Source: Streptomyces sp. BHT-5-2
GTDB taxonomy: Bacteria > Actinomycetota > Actinomycetes > Streptomycetales > Streptomycetaceae
Assembly (NCBI RefSeq): GCF_019774615.1
Contig: NZ_CP081497.1
Coordinates: forward strand, 1,178,001-1,242,000
Direction of reading: 5' to 3'
DNA length: 64,000 bases
Shown here: in pieces, positions 9,751-18,403 of the stretch
Layout of the letters: the number at the start of each line of letters is the position of its first letter
How positions within the stretch are numbered: position 1 is the first letter of the stretch
Position numbers and translations under genes: made by a program
The notes under the pieces: generated by a model
Databases searched by the model: none
What the model was told of the DNA's origin: nothing
Seen by the model: only the letters and a program-made list of their open reading frames with translations

Positions 9751-11985
9751 GTGAACGCACACCGACAGGGCCGCAGCAGCGACGCGACGCTGCGGCAGAC
9801 CCCTTCGCGCACCACCCCTCCGCACACCATCCTCCCGCAGCCGCACGGCCCGGGCCCGCAGCAGCGGGGTCCGGGCCGGATCGGCCCCTACGAGGTCTTC
9901 CAACTCCTCGGCGAGGGCGGCATGGGGCAGGTCCACCTGGCCAGATCACCCGGGTCGCGCCTGGTCGCGTTGAAGGTCATCCGACCGGAATACGCCGAGT
10001 TGCCGGCCTTCCGCGGGCGCTTTCGGCGCGAGGCCGACGCCGCCCGCAGGGTCAGCGGCTTCTTCACCCCGCCGGTGCTCGACGCGGACGCCGACGCGCC
10101 CCAACCCTGGCTGGCCACCGCCTACATCCCCGCACCGTCCCTGCACGACGTCGTACGCCGCTTCGGTGTGCTGCCGGAGCCGGCCCTGCGGGCACTGGGC
10201 ACGGGCCTCGCGGAGGCGCTGCTCGCCATCCATGCGGCCGGCGTCGTCCATCGCGACCTCAAGCCGGGCAATGTGCTCGTCGCCGACGACGGGCCCCGCG
10301 TCATCGACTTCGGCATCAGCCGGGCCGTGGACGCCACCCAGCTGACCCGGACGGGCACGGTGATGGGAACGCCCGGCTTCATGGCCCCCGAACAGCTCGT
10401 CTCCAGCCACGAGGCCGGTCCGGCGGCCGATGTCTTCTCCCTCGGCTGCCTGCTCGCCTTCGCGGCCTCCGGGCAGGGGCCGTTCGGCGCCGGGACTCCC
10501 ACCGAGGTCCTCTACCGGGTCGTGCACGCCCCGCCGGAGTTGACCGACGTACCCGAGGCGCTGCGCTCCCTGGTGACGGCCTGCCTGGAGAAGCATCCCG
10601 CCCGCCGGCCGCCTGCCACGGAAGTGCTGTCCGCGCTGGGGCCCGCCGACCCCTCCGCCCTGCTCACACCGGGCCTGCGGGAGGACCTCGCCACGCGCCA
10701 GGCGCACGCCGCCGTCCTGATGGCCGCGCCTCCGCTGCCCGACACCCCGCTGGAGACCGTGGCCCCGAGCGCGCCGAGCCGCCGCCGTTTCCTGTGGCTC
10801 GCCGTGGCCGGCGGAAGCGCCGCGGCGGCCGCAGGCGCTGCCGTCCTGGCCGGATGGCGGACGGCGCCCGACCGCGCCCCGGGCCGCGCCACGGGCGCCA
10901 CGATCCGGCCCAATGCCAAGGTCCCCGCGGGCCCGGCACCCCAGTGGTCGCGCCCACTGCGGAAGTTGCAGAACGGACAGTTGCGGCTGCTCGGCGACAC
11001 CCTCGTGCGCTGGGACCAGACCACGGCGATCGGCTACGACACCGTCACCGGAGAGGAACGCTGGACGGCCGCGCCCCGCCTGCCCTCCGGCACCAGCGGC
11101 CGGCCCGAATGGCTCGGCGTCCAGGGCTCGACGCTCTACGCCACGGCCTGGGGCGACCGCGGCCATCTGCTCGGCCTGGACGGCAACGGCGCAGTGAAGT
11201 TCAGCCACGCGGTGACCGGGCCGGAGGCGGGCAGTACCTTCCCCGCCCACATCCACGACGTCTTCTGCACCACCGGTTCGGTCGCCCTCCTGGGCACCAG
11301 CAGCGACAACGGCTACGGCGTGTACGCCGTGGACCTCGTCACGGGGAAGGCGCTGTGGTCCCGCAAGGCGGCCGGCAGCGACTTCCGGGCCCACTCCGAC
11401 GGGCGCCGCTGCTTCCTGCTCGACGCAGGCACCCTCCACGGCCTGGACCTGCGGACCGGCACGGCGCGTTGGACGGTCGAGGACATCGCCAGGCCCGGCG
11501 ACTATCCGCACCTGGCCACCGACGGCAACGCCCTGCTCGTCACCAGCACCAAGGTGCAGGCGTTCGGCGCGGCCGACGGCCGCAGACTGTGGACCGCCGT
11601 CGACGAGCCGACCACCCTCGACCCCACCACCGTCCTGGGCACCACGGCCTACGTCGTGGACGGCCAGGGCACCCTCTTCGCCCTCGACACCCGCACCGGC
11701 AAGCAGCTGTGGCACACCGCCGGCCCACTGTCCCTGGCCCCCGCCGGCGCCACCGATCCAGGCCCCGCCGTCTCCTCGTCCCTGCTGGCATACCCGCTGT
11801 TCAGCGCCGTCACCCCGGGCTTCCTCGTCCTGCGCGCCACCGACGGCAAGGTCCTCTGGGCACACCAGGACTCCGGCGCCGCAACCACGAACAAGACCAC
11901 TGCCTGGCGGGTGCAGGCCACCGGCACCACCCTCTACGCCGCATCCGACACCACCCTCTACGCCTTCCGGAGCACCCCCCGATGA
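9751..11985 (+). CDS. Ser/Thr protein kinase with C-terminal PQQ-type beta-propeller (first of pair)
   Basis: 744 residues from GTG 9751. The PknB-type kinase domain spans about 44-305, with glycine loop GEGGMGQVHL, ATP lysine K75, catalytic H167-R-D169 and D186-F-G. A membrane helix (FLWLAVAGGSAAAAAGAAVL) near 345-365 separates it from an exported propeller of PQQ-like repeats with recurring GxxxW motifs (VTGEERWTA, VTGKALWS, RTGTARWT, RTGKQLWH). The propeller probably senses an extracellular cue or cell-wall state. Its stop overlaps the next kinase start (ATGA). No ribosome site is evident at 9751, so an internal start cannot be excluded. Confidence 0.88.
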   Translation: MNAHRQGRSSDATLRQTPSRTTPPHTILPQPHGPGPQQRGPGRIGPYEVFQLLGEGGMGQVHLARSPGSRLVALKVIRPEYAELPAFRGRFRREADAARRVSGFFTPPVLDADADAPQPWLATAYIPAPSLHDVVRRFGVLPEPALRALGTGLAEALLAIHAAGVVHRDLKPGNVLVADDGPRVIDFGISRAVDATQLTRTGTVMGTPGFMAPEQLVSSHEAGPAADVFSLGCLLAFAASGQGPFGAGTPTEVLYRVVHAPPELTDVPEALRSLVTACLEKHPARRPPATEVLSALGPADPSALLTPGLREDLATRQAHAAVLMAAPPLPDTPLETVAPSAPSRRRFLWLAVAGGSAAAAAGAAVLAGWRTAPDRAPGRATGATIRPNAKVPAGPAPQWSRPLRKLQNGQLRLLGDTLVRWDQTTAIGYDTVTGEERWTAAPRLPSGTSGRPEWLGVQGSTLYATAWGDRGHLLGLDGNGAVKFSHAVTGPEAGSTFPAHIHDVFCTTGSVALLGTSSDNGYGVYAVDLVTGKALWSRKAAGSDFRAHSDGRRCFLLDAGTLHGLDLRTGTARWTVEDIARPGDYPHLATDGNALLVTSTKVQAFGAADGRRLWTAVDEPTTLDPTTVLGTTAYVVDGQGTLFALDTRTGKQLWHTAGPLSLAPAGATDPGPAVSSSLLAYPLFSAVTPGFLVLRATDGKVLWAHQDSGAATTNKTTAWRVQATGTTLYAASDTTLYAFRSTPR

Positions 11986-14126
11986 CGACGCCGACCACGC
12001 GGCCCGCCGCCGCCCCACACATCGGGCCGTACCGGCTGATCCGGGAACTGGGCGCCGGCGGCATGGGCCGCGTCTACCTGGCCGCATCCCGCAGTGGCCG
12101 CGCCGTCGCCCTCAAGGTCGTCCGCCCCGAGCTGAGCGCCGACCCCGATTTCCGGCGGCGTTTCAAGGCCGAGGTGGACGCGGCCCGCGCCGTCGGCGGC
12201 GCCTTCACCGCACCCGTCGTCGACGCCGACGCCGACGGGCCGCAGCCCTGGCTGGCCACCGCCTACATCCCCGGCCCCGCACTGGACGAGGCCATCGAGG
12301 CACACGGACCGATGCCCGAGGCCACCCTGCGCGTGCTCGGCGCGGGCCTGGCCGAGGCACTGGCCGCCATCCACTGTGCGGGGCTGATCCACCGCGACCT
12401 GAAGCCGTCCAACATCCTGCTCACCTTCGACGGGCCCCGCGTCATCGACTTCGGCATCAGCCGGGCCGTCGACGGCACCGCACTCACCGCGCAGGGCCAG
12501 ATCATCGGATCGCCCGGCTTCATGTCGCCCGAGCAGTCCACCGGGGGTCAACTCACCCCGGCCGGCGATGTGTTCGCCCTGGGCGCCGTACTCGCCTATG
12601 CCGCCACCGGCAACCCGCCCTTCGGCACCGGCGCGATCCACGCACTGCTCTACCGCGCCACCCACGAGCCACCCGAACTGGACGGCGTCCCGCACGGCCT
12701 GCTCGGCACCGTCGCCGCCTGCCTGGACAAGGACCCGGCCAGGCGCCCCACCATCGCCCAGCTGCAACAGTGGCTGCGCCCGCCCCACACCACAGGCTGG
12801 CTGGGCGCCGTCGAGCTCCAGGTGGCCGAGTCCGAACGCACCTTCCACCACGAGGTGCGCACCGCCCTGCCCGGCCGACGCCGGATACTGGCCGGCGGCG
12901 CGGTGCTCGCCGCGGCCGCCGCCACCACAGGCACCCTCCTGCTGCTCCGCTCGCGCGGCGAGGACCCGCCCGCCACCCCCGAACTCGCCTGGACCGCCGA
13001 CCTCCCACAGCCCGACATGGGGCTGATGGCGATGGCCCCGTCCGCGCTGCTGTGTGCCGGCAAGACCTCGGGAGCCTGCTTCGACCGCACCACAGGCAAG
13101 CTCCTGTGGAAGGACCTCAGCGGCCAGAACACCGCCGCCCTCGCCGACGACCAACGTGTCTACACCGTACGCACCGACGGAAAGGTCCACGCCGTCGACG
13201 TCCGGTCCGGAAGGGCACTGTGGGCCGCGTCCCCGACCGGAACGGGCGCGCCCCACCTGGAGTTCGCCAACGGCTCACTGATGGTGACCATGGACAACAC
13301 CGGGCGCTTCCACTGCCTGGACGCGTCGACCGGGCGGCTGCGCTGGCAGTCCCCGCTCACCGGCGGACTGGCGGCCGTGGGCACCACCCGGGCCGACCAG
13401 TTGATCGTCTGGGGCCGCGCCGCGACGACCTCCACCACCGCCACCCTCAACGGATACACCGCCCTGGCCCCGGACACCGGAGCCCGCCTGTGGTCCAGGG
13501 ACCTCGTCGCCCTCTACCCGCCGTCCGTGGGCAAGGTGCTCTACGCCCTCGACGGCGGGATGAACCTCCTCGTCCTCAACCCCGCCGACGGCCGCACGCT
13601 CCGGCACCAACCCACCCGACTACCGCCCACCAACAGCCAGTTCCTGATGTACGAAGGGTCCCTGAGGCTCCACGACGACATCCTGTTCTGTTACCCGGGC
13701 ACCGGCGCCAACGGCGCTACCAGCGGGTTGCTCGCGGCCTTCGCCCCCGCGACGGGACGCAGCCTGTGGAGCGTGCGGACCGCTGCCCGGGGGAACCGGG
13801 GCTACGACCGTTCCGGCGCGACCGTCTGCTATCTCGACAAGGCCCTGCATGCCGTCGACGCCCACACCGGGGCGGCCCGTTGGACGGCCGGCGCCGGCCT
13901 CGGCACCCTGCAGTTCCTGGGTGCGGCGGGCGATCTCTTCCTCGCCGCAGGGCCGAAGGGCCTCTACGGCTTCCACGCCGACACGGGCCGGCAGGTCTGG
14001 CACTATCCGGTCACCGGCGGCTCCGGCTCCTGGTCGCCCTTCCCCGCCGAAGGCCGCTTCTTCGCCAGCTCGTCCGGCAGGCTCTTCTGCTTCTCGGTAC
14101 CCGGCTCCTCGGTATCCGGCGCGTAG
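11982..14126 (+). CDS. Ser/Thr protein kinase with C-terminal PQQ-type beta-propeller (second of pair)
   Basis: 714 residues from ATG 11982. The frame is open far upstream, but only this start gives the kinase N-terminus (HIGPYRLIRELGAGGMGRVY). It has K45, H137-R-D139 and D156-F-G158. A membrane helix near 295-318 and a propeller with DRTTGKLLWK, ASTGRLRWQ and ADTGRQVWHY follow. Its layout is the same as the preceding gene and the kinase domains are closely alike, so the pair arose by duplication. ATGA coupling implies equimolar synthesis. Confidence 0.9.
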   Translation: MTTPTTRPAAAPHIGPYRLIRELGAGGMGRVYLAASRSGRAVALKVVRPELSADPDFRRRFKAEVDAARAVGGAFTAPVVDADADGPQPWLATAYIPGPALDEAIEAHGPMPEATLRVLGAGLAEALAAIHCAGLIHRDLKPSNILLTFDGPRVIDFGISRAVDGTALTAQGQIIGSPGFMSPEQSTGGQLTPAGDVFALGAVLAYAATGNPPFGTGAIHALLYRATHEPPELDGVPHGLLGTVAACLDKDPARRPTIAQLQQWLRPPHTTGWLGAVELQVAESERTFHHEVRTALPGRRRILAGGAVLAAAAATTGTLLLLRSRGEDPPATPELAWTADLPQPDMGLMAMAPSALLCAGKTSGACFDRTTGKLLWKDLSGQNTAALADDQRVYTVRTDGKVHAVDVRSGRALWAASPTGTGAPHLEFANGSLMVTMDNTGRFHCLDASTGRLRWQSPLTGGLAAVGTTRADQLIVWGRAATTSTTATLNGYTALAPDTGARLWSRDLVALYPPSVGKVLYALDGGMNLLVLNPADGRTLRHQPTRLPPTNSQFLMYEGSLRLHDDILFCYPGTGANGATSGLLAAFAPATGRSLWSVRTAARGNRGYDRSGATVCYLDKALHAVDAHTGAARWTAGAGLGTLQFLGAAGDLFLAAGPKGLYGFHADTGRQVWHYPVTGGSGSWSPFPAEGRFFASSSGRLFCFSVPGSSVSGA

Positions 14127-14199
14127 CAGCCACCGGGCAGGCGGCCACGCCAACCGCCCGGGCACGATACGTGATCAATCGGCTACCAGCAGTCCGAAG

Positions 14200-14223
14200 A
14201 AGGTAAGGGGAATTGCGTACCTT
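14200..14223. promoter_or_regulatory. Dyad AAGGTA-N12-TACCTT upstream of small ORF
   Basis: Perfect 6-bp arms at 14200-14205 and 14218-14223 lie in a locally A/T-richer stretch after the kinase operon. A second small perfect hairpin, CGTAGT-GTCG-ACTACG, is at 14268-14283. They precede the 50-codon ORF at 14402 and may mark its promoter/operator. The function is inferred from position only. Confidence 0.35.
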
Positions 14224-14401
14224 TTCCTGAATTTTCACAAAAATCCTTGTTTGGTCTGCTGGGGCGACGTAGTGTCGACTACGCCGCAGCCAGGCGTTCC
14301 AGCCGGGCGAACCTCCAACGGCGAACCTCGCGAACGCACTGAATCGCCACCGGAAGACGATCCGGGAAGGCTGCGGCGAGGCTCGATCACAGGAGGCGAA
14401 G

Positions 14402-14554
14402 ATGACCTTCAAGGTGTTCTTCCCCCGCAACCGCAAGACCAGCGGCTGGGACTGCGACGACTGGGGATACGGGTGCCGCGGCGACGGCTACGGCTACTGG
14501 CGCCGTGGGGGATGGCGTGGTGGTTACGGCGGCATCGTCGTGATCGTCCGTTGA
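14402..14554 (+). CDS. Small Gly/Tyr/Trp/Arg-rich peptide (50 aa)
   Basis: ATG 14402 has a strong ribosome site (AGGAGGCGA at 14391-14399). The 50-residue product starts MTFKVFFPRNRKTSGW, has a Cys-Asp-Asp-Trp-Gly-Tyr-Gly-Cys section, a run of Gly, Tyr, Trp and Arg, and a hydrophobic tail IVVIVR. There is no signal peptide. I do not recognise a family. The composition would suit a structural, nucleic-acid-binding or modified peptide, but no modification enzyme is adjacent. Support is the ribosome site and the intact frame only. Confidence 0.45.
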   Translation: MTFKVFFPRNRKTSGWDCDDWGYGCRGDGYGYWRRGGWRGGYGGIVVIVR

Positions 14555-14747
14555 CGACCCGGCCCGTCGGTGCCGTACTCGGCCGACACTGAGTACCACG
14601 TCGACGACGACCGCCTGATCAGGCGGCTCACAGCGTGCCCGGCGTGCGCCGGAAGAAGCGGCGCACGCCGGGCGTCGGCACGTTCACGGAGAGAAGGGCG
14701 CCCGCGGAGCGTCGAGGCTCCCCCCGGCGTGGGCGCCCGCCGCCACG

Positions 14748-15668
14748 TCAGAAGCCGGCGGCGAAATCCTGGGTCCACCAAGGCCCGTTGGGGGAGAGGT
14801 TGACCCCCACTCCGGTGGATTTGTAGGAGCAGTTGAGGATGTTGGCCCGGTGGCCGGGGCTCTTCATCCAGCCGTCCACCGCCGTGGCAGGGTCCTGCGG
14901 ACTCTTGAAGATGTTCTCGCCCCAGCTCTGCCAGTGGAACCCCGCGTTGGTCATCCGCGTGCCCGGGTCGACACCCTCCGGGGTCTCGTGGGCGTAGTAG
15001 TTGCGGGCGGCCATGTCGTCGGAGTGCCCCTGGGCCGCGGCCTGCACATGGGGATCGACGGTGAGTGGCGCACAACCATGCTGGGCCCGCTGGGCGTTGA
15101 CCAGATCGACCACCTTCCGGGCGAACTCCGCGGCGGTGCCGGTCGCGGCCCCGGACCGGCCGGGAACGGGGGCTCGGCCGGCCCCGGATGCCACGCGCGG
15201 CGCACTGGGCACGGTCTGCTGGGCCGCGTGCGAGTGCTCCGCGGAGCTGCTTGTGGGGGACGGAGTATGCCCGTCGTCCTGCTGCCGGGAGGCCGAGGGA
15301 GTGGGCGACGGCTTGTGGCGGCGCGGCGAGTGCCAGGTACTGCTCGGCGACGGCGGGAGGGAGGCGAGCGTGGCGGGCCGCCTCGGCGTGGCCAGCTCGG
15401 CCGCCAGCTCCTGTTCGGCCCCGGACCCGGGACGTATCAGGACCAGGCAGGTCCCGCCCACCGCGAGGACGGCCGCCATCGCCGGCACCGCCACCTTCAC
15501 ACCGGAGCGGGCGGCGTCGGCACGGTGGCTCCCCCCTTTCCCTCCCGGCCGGCGCCCGGGACGCGACGCGGCATGACGCCGATGCACGGTGGGTCCGTCG
15601 GCCCGCCGTCCGCCGCCGATCGTCGACTCCTCATACGATGCGGGCTCAAATCCCTCGTTGCGCTCCAT
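14748..15668 (-). CDS. Membrane-anchored CAP (SCP/PR1) domain protein
   Basis: 306 residues from ATG 15668 (GGAGCGGA just upstream). A cytoplasmic Arg/Gly-rich tail is followed by a membrane helix (VKVAVPAMAAVLAVGGTCLV, 57-76). A Ser/Pro/Thr/His-rich extracellular stalk leads to a CAP domain (about 185-304) with conserved H215 (GHSDDMAARNYYAH), the SWGENIF signature and WWTQDF end. Bacterial CAP domains act at the cell surface. Their activity is often unknown. The domain closely matches the CAP domain of the divergent sigma-factor fusion at 15870, which points to a functional link. Confidence 0.85.
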   Translation of the reverse strand: MERNEGFEPASYEESTIGGGRRADGPTVHRRHAASRPGRRPGGKGGSHRADAARSGVKVAVPAMAAVLAVGGTCLVLIRPGSGAEQELAAELATPRRPATLASLPPSPSSTWHSPRRHKPSPTPSASRQQDDGHTPSPTSSSAEHSHAAQQTVPSAPRVASGAGRAPVPGRSGAATGTAAEFARKVVDLVNAQRAQHGCAPLTVDPHVQAAAQGHSDDMAARNYYAHETPEGVDPGTRMTNAGFHWQSWGENIFKSPQDPATAVDGWMKSPGHRANILNCSYKSTGVGVNLSPNGPWWTQDFAAGF

Positions 15669-15671
15669 GAT

Positions 15672-15696
15672 TCCGCTCCGCTCCGTTCCGTTCCGT
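15672..15696. repeat. Five tandem pentamers TCCGY
   Basis: TCCGC TCCGC TCCGT TCCGT TCCGT run in tandem directly upstream of the CAP gene start at 15668 and cover its ribosome-binding region (GGAGCGGA on the minus strand). Such a pentamer tract could vary in copy number by slippage and change translation initiation. Confidence 0.7.
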
Positions 15697-15787
15697 TCAG
15701 ATTCGTTTCCAGCTGGCGACCCCGGTCGTGGCGCGGTGCGCTCCGTGCCGTTGGCCGTCACTGGGGGAGACCTTCGAAGCGGACCCG

Positions 15788-15833
15788 GACAACAGAAAGT
15801 CGACGGCTTTTTCCACGTAACTTTTCTGTTGTC
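15788..15833. promoter_or_regulatory. 13-bp inverted repeat between divergent CAP and sigma-CAP genes
   Basis: GACAACAGAAAGT (15788-15800) is matched by ACTTTTCTGTTGTC (15820-15833), complementary but for one extra base, with a 19-nt spacer. It lies in an A/T-rich island 37 bp upstream of the sigma-CAP start and about 120 bp from the CAP start. It could be an operator shared by both genes or a leader hairpin. Confidence 0.55.
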
Positions 15834-15869
15834 GCCGGGCGCCGGACGGGTCTCCTGAGCGCGGGGGCG

Positions 15870-17498
15870 ATGAACGTGTACGCGAAAGAACAGGACCGAA
15901 CAGGCGTGAAGTGGGAAAACGGTACGGCGACCGTCGAGGCGGCCAGGGCGGGGGACGACGATGCCCGGGAGCAACTGGTCTCCGCGTACCTGCCCCTGAT
16001 CTACAACGTCGTCGGCCGGGCGCTGGACGGCCATGCGGACGTCGACGACGTGGTCCAGGAGACCATGGTGCGCGCCCTGGAGTCGTTGGCGGAACTGCGG
16101 GAGCCCGCGGCGTTCCGATCCTGGCTGATCGCGATTGCCATGAACCAGGTACGGCGGCGTTGGGCCACCGCGCACAAGGCCCCCACGATCGGCCTGGACC
16201 AGACAGCCGAACGGCCCGACCGCGCCGCCGACTTCGTCGACCTCACGATCCTGCGACTGGGACTGTCCGGCCAACGTCGTGAGGTGGCCGAGGCCACCCG
16301 CTGGCTGGACGAAGGCGACCGGTCACTGCTGTCGCTGTGGTGGCTGGAGGCCGCCGGCGAGATCAACCGGCCGGAACTCGCCACCGCCATCGGCTGCGGG
16401 ACTCGTCACACCGCGGTCCGCGTCCAGCGGATGAAGCAGCAGTTGGAGACCGGACGCGTCGTCGTCCGCGCCCTCGCGGGGAACCCGCCCTGCCCCCAAC
16501 TCACCGAGCTGACCGCCGCCTGGGACCACACCCCCGCGCCCCTGTGGCGCAAACGCATAGCCAGGCACGCGCGCGACTGCACCACCTGCTCCGAGCACTG
16601 GAACGACCTGCTGCCCGCCGAGGGCCTACTGGCCGGCCTCGCCATGCTCCCGCTCCCCGCACACCTCACGCTCCCCCACACCCCGGCCGCGGCAGCCTCG
16701 GCCATTCCCACGACAGCACCACCCACCAGCGCAACGACGCCGACCACGTCAACGACGCCGACCACATCTGCGAAGCCGACCACCCCTACGGCGCCGAGCA
16801 CCTCAACGGCACCGACCGCGCCGCAGCCAACCCCCCGCCCACACCGGGCGGCCGTCAAGAAAACAGTCGTCGTCGGAGCTGCGGCCCTCACGCTGGCCGC
16901 CGTCGCCGCCCTGTGGTGGCACCCGCGCACGACCCGCGACGACGACCACCCCGCGCCCAGAGCAACGCCCACGGCGGAACAGTCCGCGATCACCACCACC
17001 GCCACACCTCAGCCCACTCCCACACCTACCCCCACCCCATCGCACACCGTCGTCACCACCCCGACACCCCCGATGACCTCCGCCCCGCCCACCCCCACCG
17101 CCTCCGCCACCCCACCCGACCTGGAACAACAGGCCACCGCCCTGGTCAACGACAAGCGTGCCCAAGCCGGCTGCGGCCCGCTCCACATCGACCCGCGACT
17201 GCACCTCGCGGCCCAACGTCACTCCGACGACATGGCGGCGCGCAACTACTTCGACCACATCACACCCGAGGGCGTCGGCCCCGACGCGCGGATCACCGCC
17301 GCCGGATACCGGTGGAGCAGTTGGGGCGAGAACCTCGACCGGGGCTCGGACAGCGCCACGACGGTCGTGGGGGACTGGATGGGCGACGCCATGCACCGCG
17401 ACAACCTGCTCGACTGCAGATTCACCGCGGTCGGCATCGGCGTCGCACACGGCCCCGGCGGCCCCTGGTGGACCCAGGACCTCGCCGCACCACGCTGA
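15870..17498 (+). CDS. ECF sigma factor fused to ZAS-like motif, membrane helix and extracellular CAP domain
   Basis: 542 residues from ATG 15870. Sigma region 2 covers about 20-98 (DVDDVVQETMVRALESL; AFRSWLIAIAMNQVRRR). A region-4 HTH covers about 145-200. A short segment with H233-x3-C237-x2-C240, the signature of zinc-binding anti-sigma factors, comes next. After a Thr/Pro stretch come a membrane helix (332-350), a second Thr/Pro-rich stalk and a CAP domain (417-540; H451, E487 in SWGENL). Known ECFs are usually about 200 residues with a separate anti-sigma. Here sensor, anchor and sigma are in one chain. The frame is open upstream of 15870 but coding only from here. Confidence 0.82.
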   Translation: MNVYAKEQDRTGVKWENGTATVEAARAGDDDAREQLVSAYLPLIYNVVGRALDGHADVDDVVQETMVRALESLAELREPAAFRSWLIAIAMNQVRRRWATAHKAPTIGLDQTAERPDRAADFVDLTILRLGLSGQRREVAEATRWLDEGDRSLLSLWWLEAAGEINRPELATAIGCGTRHTAVRVQRMKQQLETGRVVVRALAGNPPCPQLTELTAAWDHTPAPLWRKRIARHARDCTTCSEHWNDLLPAEGLLAGLAMLPLPAHLTLPHTPAAAASAIPTTAPPTSATTPTTSTTPTTSAKPTTPTAPSTSTAPTAPQPTPRPHRAAVKKTVVVGAAALTLAAVAALWWHPRTTRDDDHPAPRATPTAEQSAITTTATPQPTPTPTPTPSHTVVTTPTPPMTSAPPTPTASATPPDLEQQATALVNDKRAQAGCGPLHIDPRLHLAAQRHSDDMAARNYFDHITPEGVGPDARITAAGYRWSSWGENLDRGSDSATTVVGDWMGDAMHRDNLLDCRFTAVGIGVAHGPGGPWWTQDLAAPR

Positions 17499-17520
17499 AT
17501 TCGGTACCCGAAGGCGGCGT

Positions 17521-18249
17521 CTATGACCGGGATTTGATCGGCGGGTAGTCGAGCCAAGGGTCCTGGAGGAACTGGTTGCGATGGGATGCGTGGTCCCGGG
17601 CGCTGATCCGGAAGTACAGTGCGCGTCGCGTCTGCTCGGATGCGTGGTTGCCTCCGACGTTGTGGCCGAGGAGGTAGTGCGCGAGCAGCAGGTCGCCGGC
17701 CCGTCCCCTGATCTGCTCGGGCTCGGGCAGGTCGATCGGTGGGTATGCGCAGAACATCTCGGGACCGTGGTCGCGGAAGTACGCGGCGTGGGTGAGATGC
17801 GTGCCCGGCCAGACCCAGAGGTTGCCGGAGTTCTCCGCGAGCTGGTCGGAAAGCAGGACACCGGCCAGCAGCGTGAACGTGTTACGGACCGGCCCGCCGG
17901 TCGGCTCGGGGTCGGCGGCGTCGATGTGGGGGAGGCCGGGACGGTGTGAGTGCGGCGGGATGTTCAGCGCCACCTGGACCTGCCAGGGGACGTCGAGCGT
18001 CCCGGCCCCGGCCAACTCCTCGGCGAGACCAAAAGCGGGGCTTTCGGTCAATGGCGCCAACAGCGCCGGATGCTCCTTGGCCGGCAGGAAGTAGAAGTGG
18101 GCGCCGCGCTTGTCGGCGGCGGGCGGATCGGCGGCGATGACCTCGTCGATCCGCTGGGCCGCCCGACCCAGTACGTCGTCCTTCACCACCTGCGGAACCA
18201 GGACGAAGCCCCGCTCGATGAACTCGTTGACCTGACTGACGCTCAGCAC
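17521..18249 (-). CDS. Phytanoyl-CoA dioxygenase (PhyH) family protein
   Basis: 242 residues from GTG 18249. Fe(II)/2-oxoglutarate-dependent oxygenase features are visible: the HxD ligands in LPHIDAADPEP, the strand NSGNLWVWPGTH, the distal histidine in LLGHNVGGN and the 2-oxoglutarate arginine in RRALYFR. PhyH relatives hydroxylate CoA thioesters or natural products. The substrate here is unknown. It converges on the sigma-CAP gene with 22 bp between. No clear ribosome site was found, so the start is tentative. Confidence 0.82.
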   Translation of the reverse strand: MLSVSQVNEFIERGFVLVPQVVKDDVLGRAAQRIDEVIAADPPAADKRGAHFYFLPAKEHPALLAPLTESPAFGLAEELAGAGTLDVPWQVQVALNIPPHSHRPGLPHIDAADPEPTGGPVRNTFTLLAGVLLSDQLAENSGNLWVWPGTHLTHAAYFRDHGPEMFCAYPPIDLPEPEQIRGRAGDLLLAHYLLGHNVGGNHASEQTRRALYFRISARDHASHRNQFLQDPWLDYPPIKSRS

Positions 18250-18403
18250 GCTCGCGACGATAGAGGGGCGGCGCCCGCGGAGGCGAAGGGTTTTCCCGCG
18301 AAGGATTCTCCCCGTCTGCGGACCCGTCCGTGGAGGAGAGCCACCGGCGGCTCGCGCGCCGAACGGGCCCTCCTGTCGGCTCCAACGGGCCCGCCCACCG
18401 ACT

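Noticed and set aside
10794..11981. In-frame upstream extension of the second kinase
   Set aside because: It lies inside the first kinase gene in a different frame and reads as Arg/Pro-rich noise. The ATG at 11982 gives a normal kinase N-terminus and ATGA coupling.
14200..14223. Iron (IdeR/DmdR) box
   Set aside because: The arms AAGGTA/TACCTT are too far apart (12 nt) to match the compact 19-bp consensus.
14850..15869. Upstream in-frame extension of the sigma-CAP gene
   Set aside because: It is antisense to the CAP gene and its leader, without coding character. The sigma domain begins after 15870.
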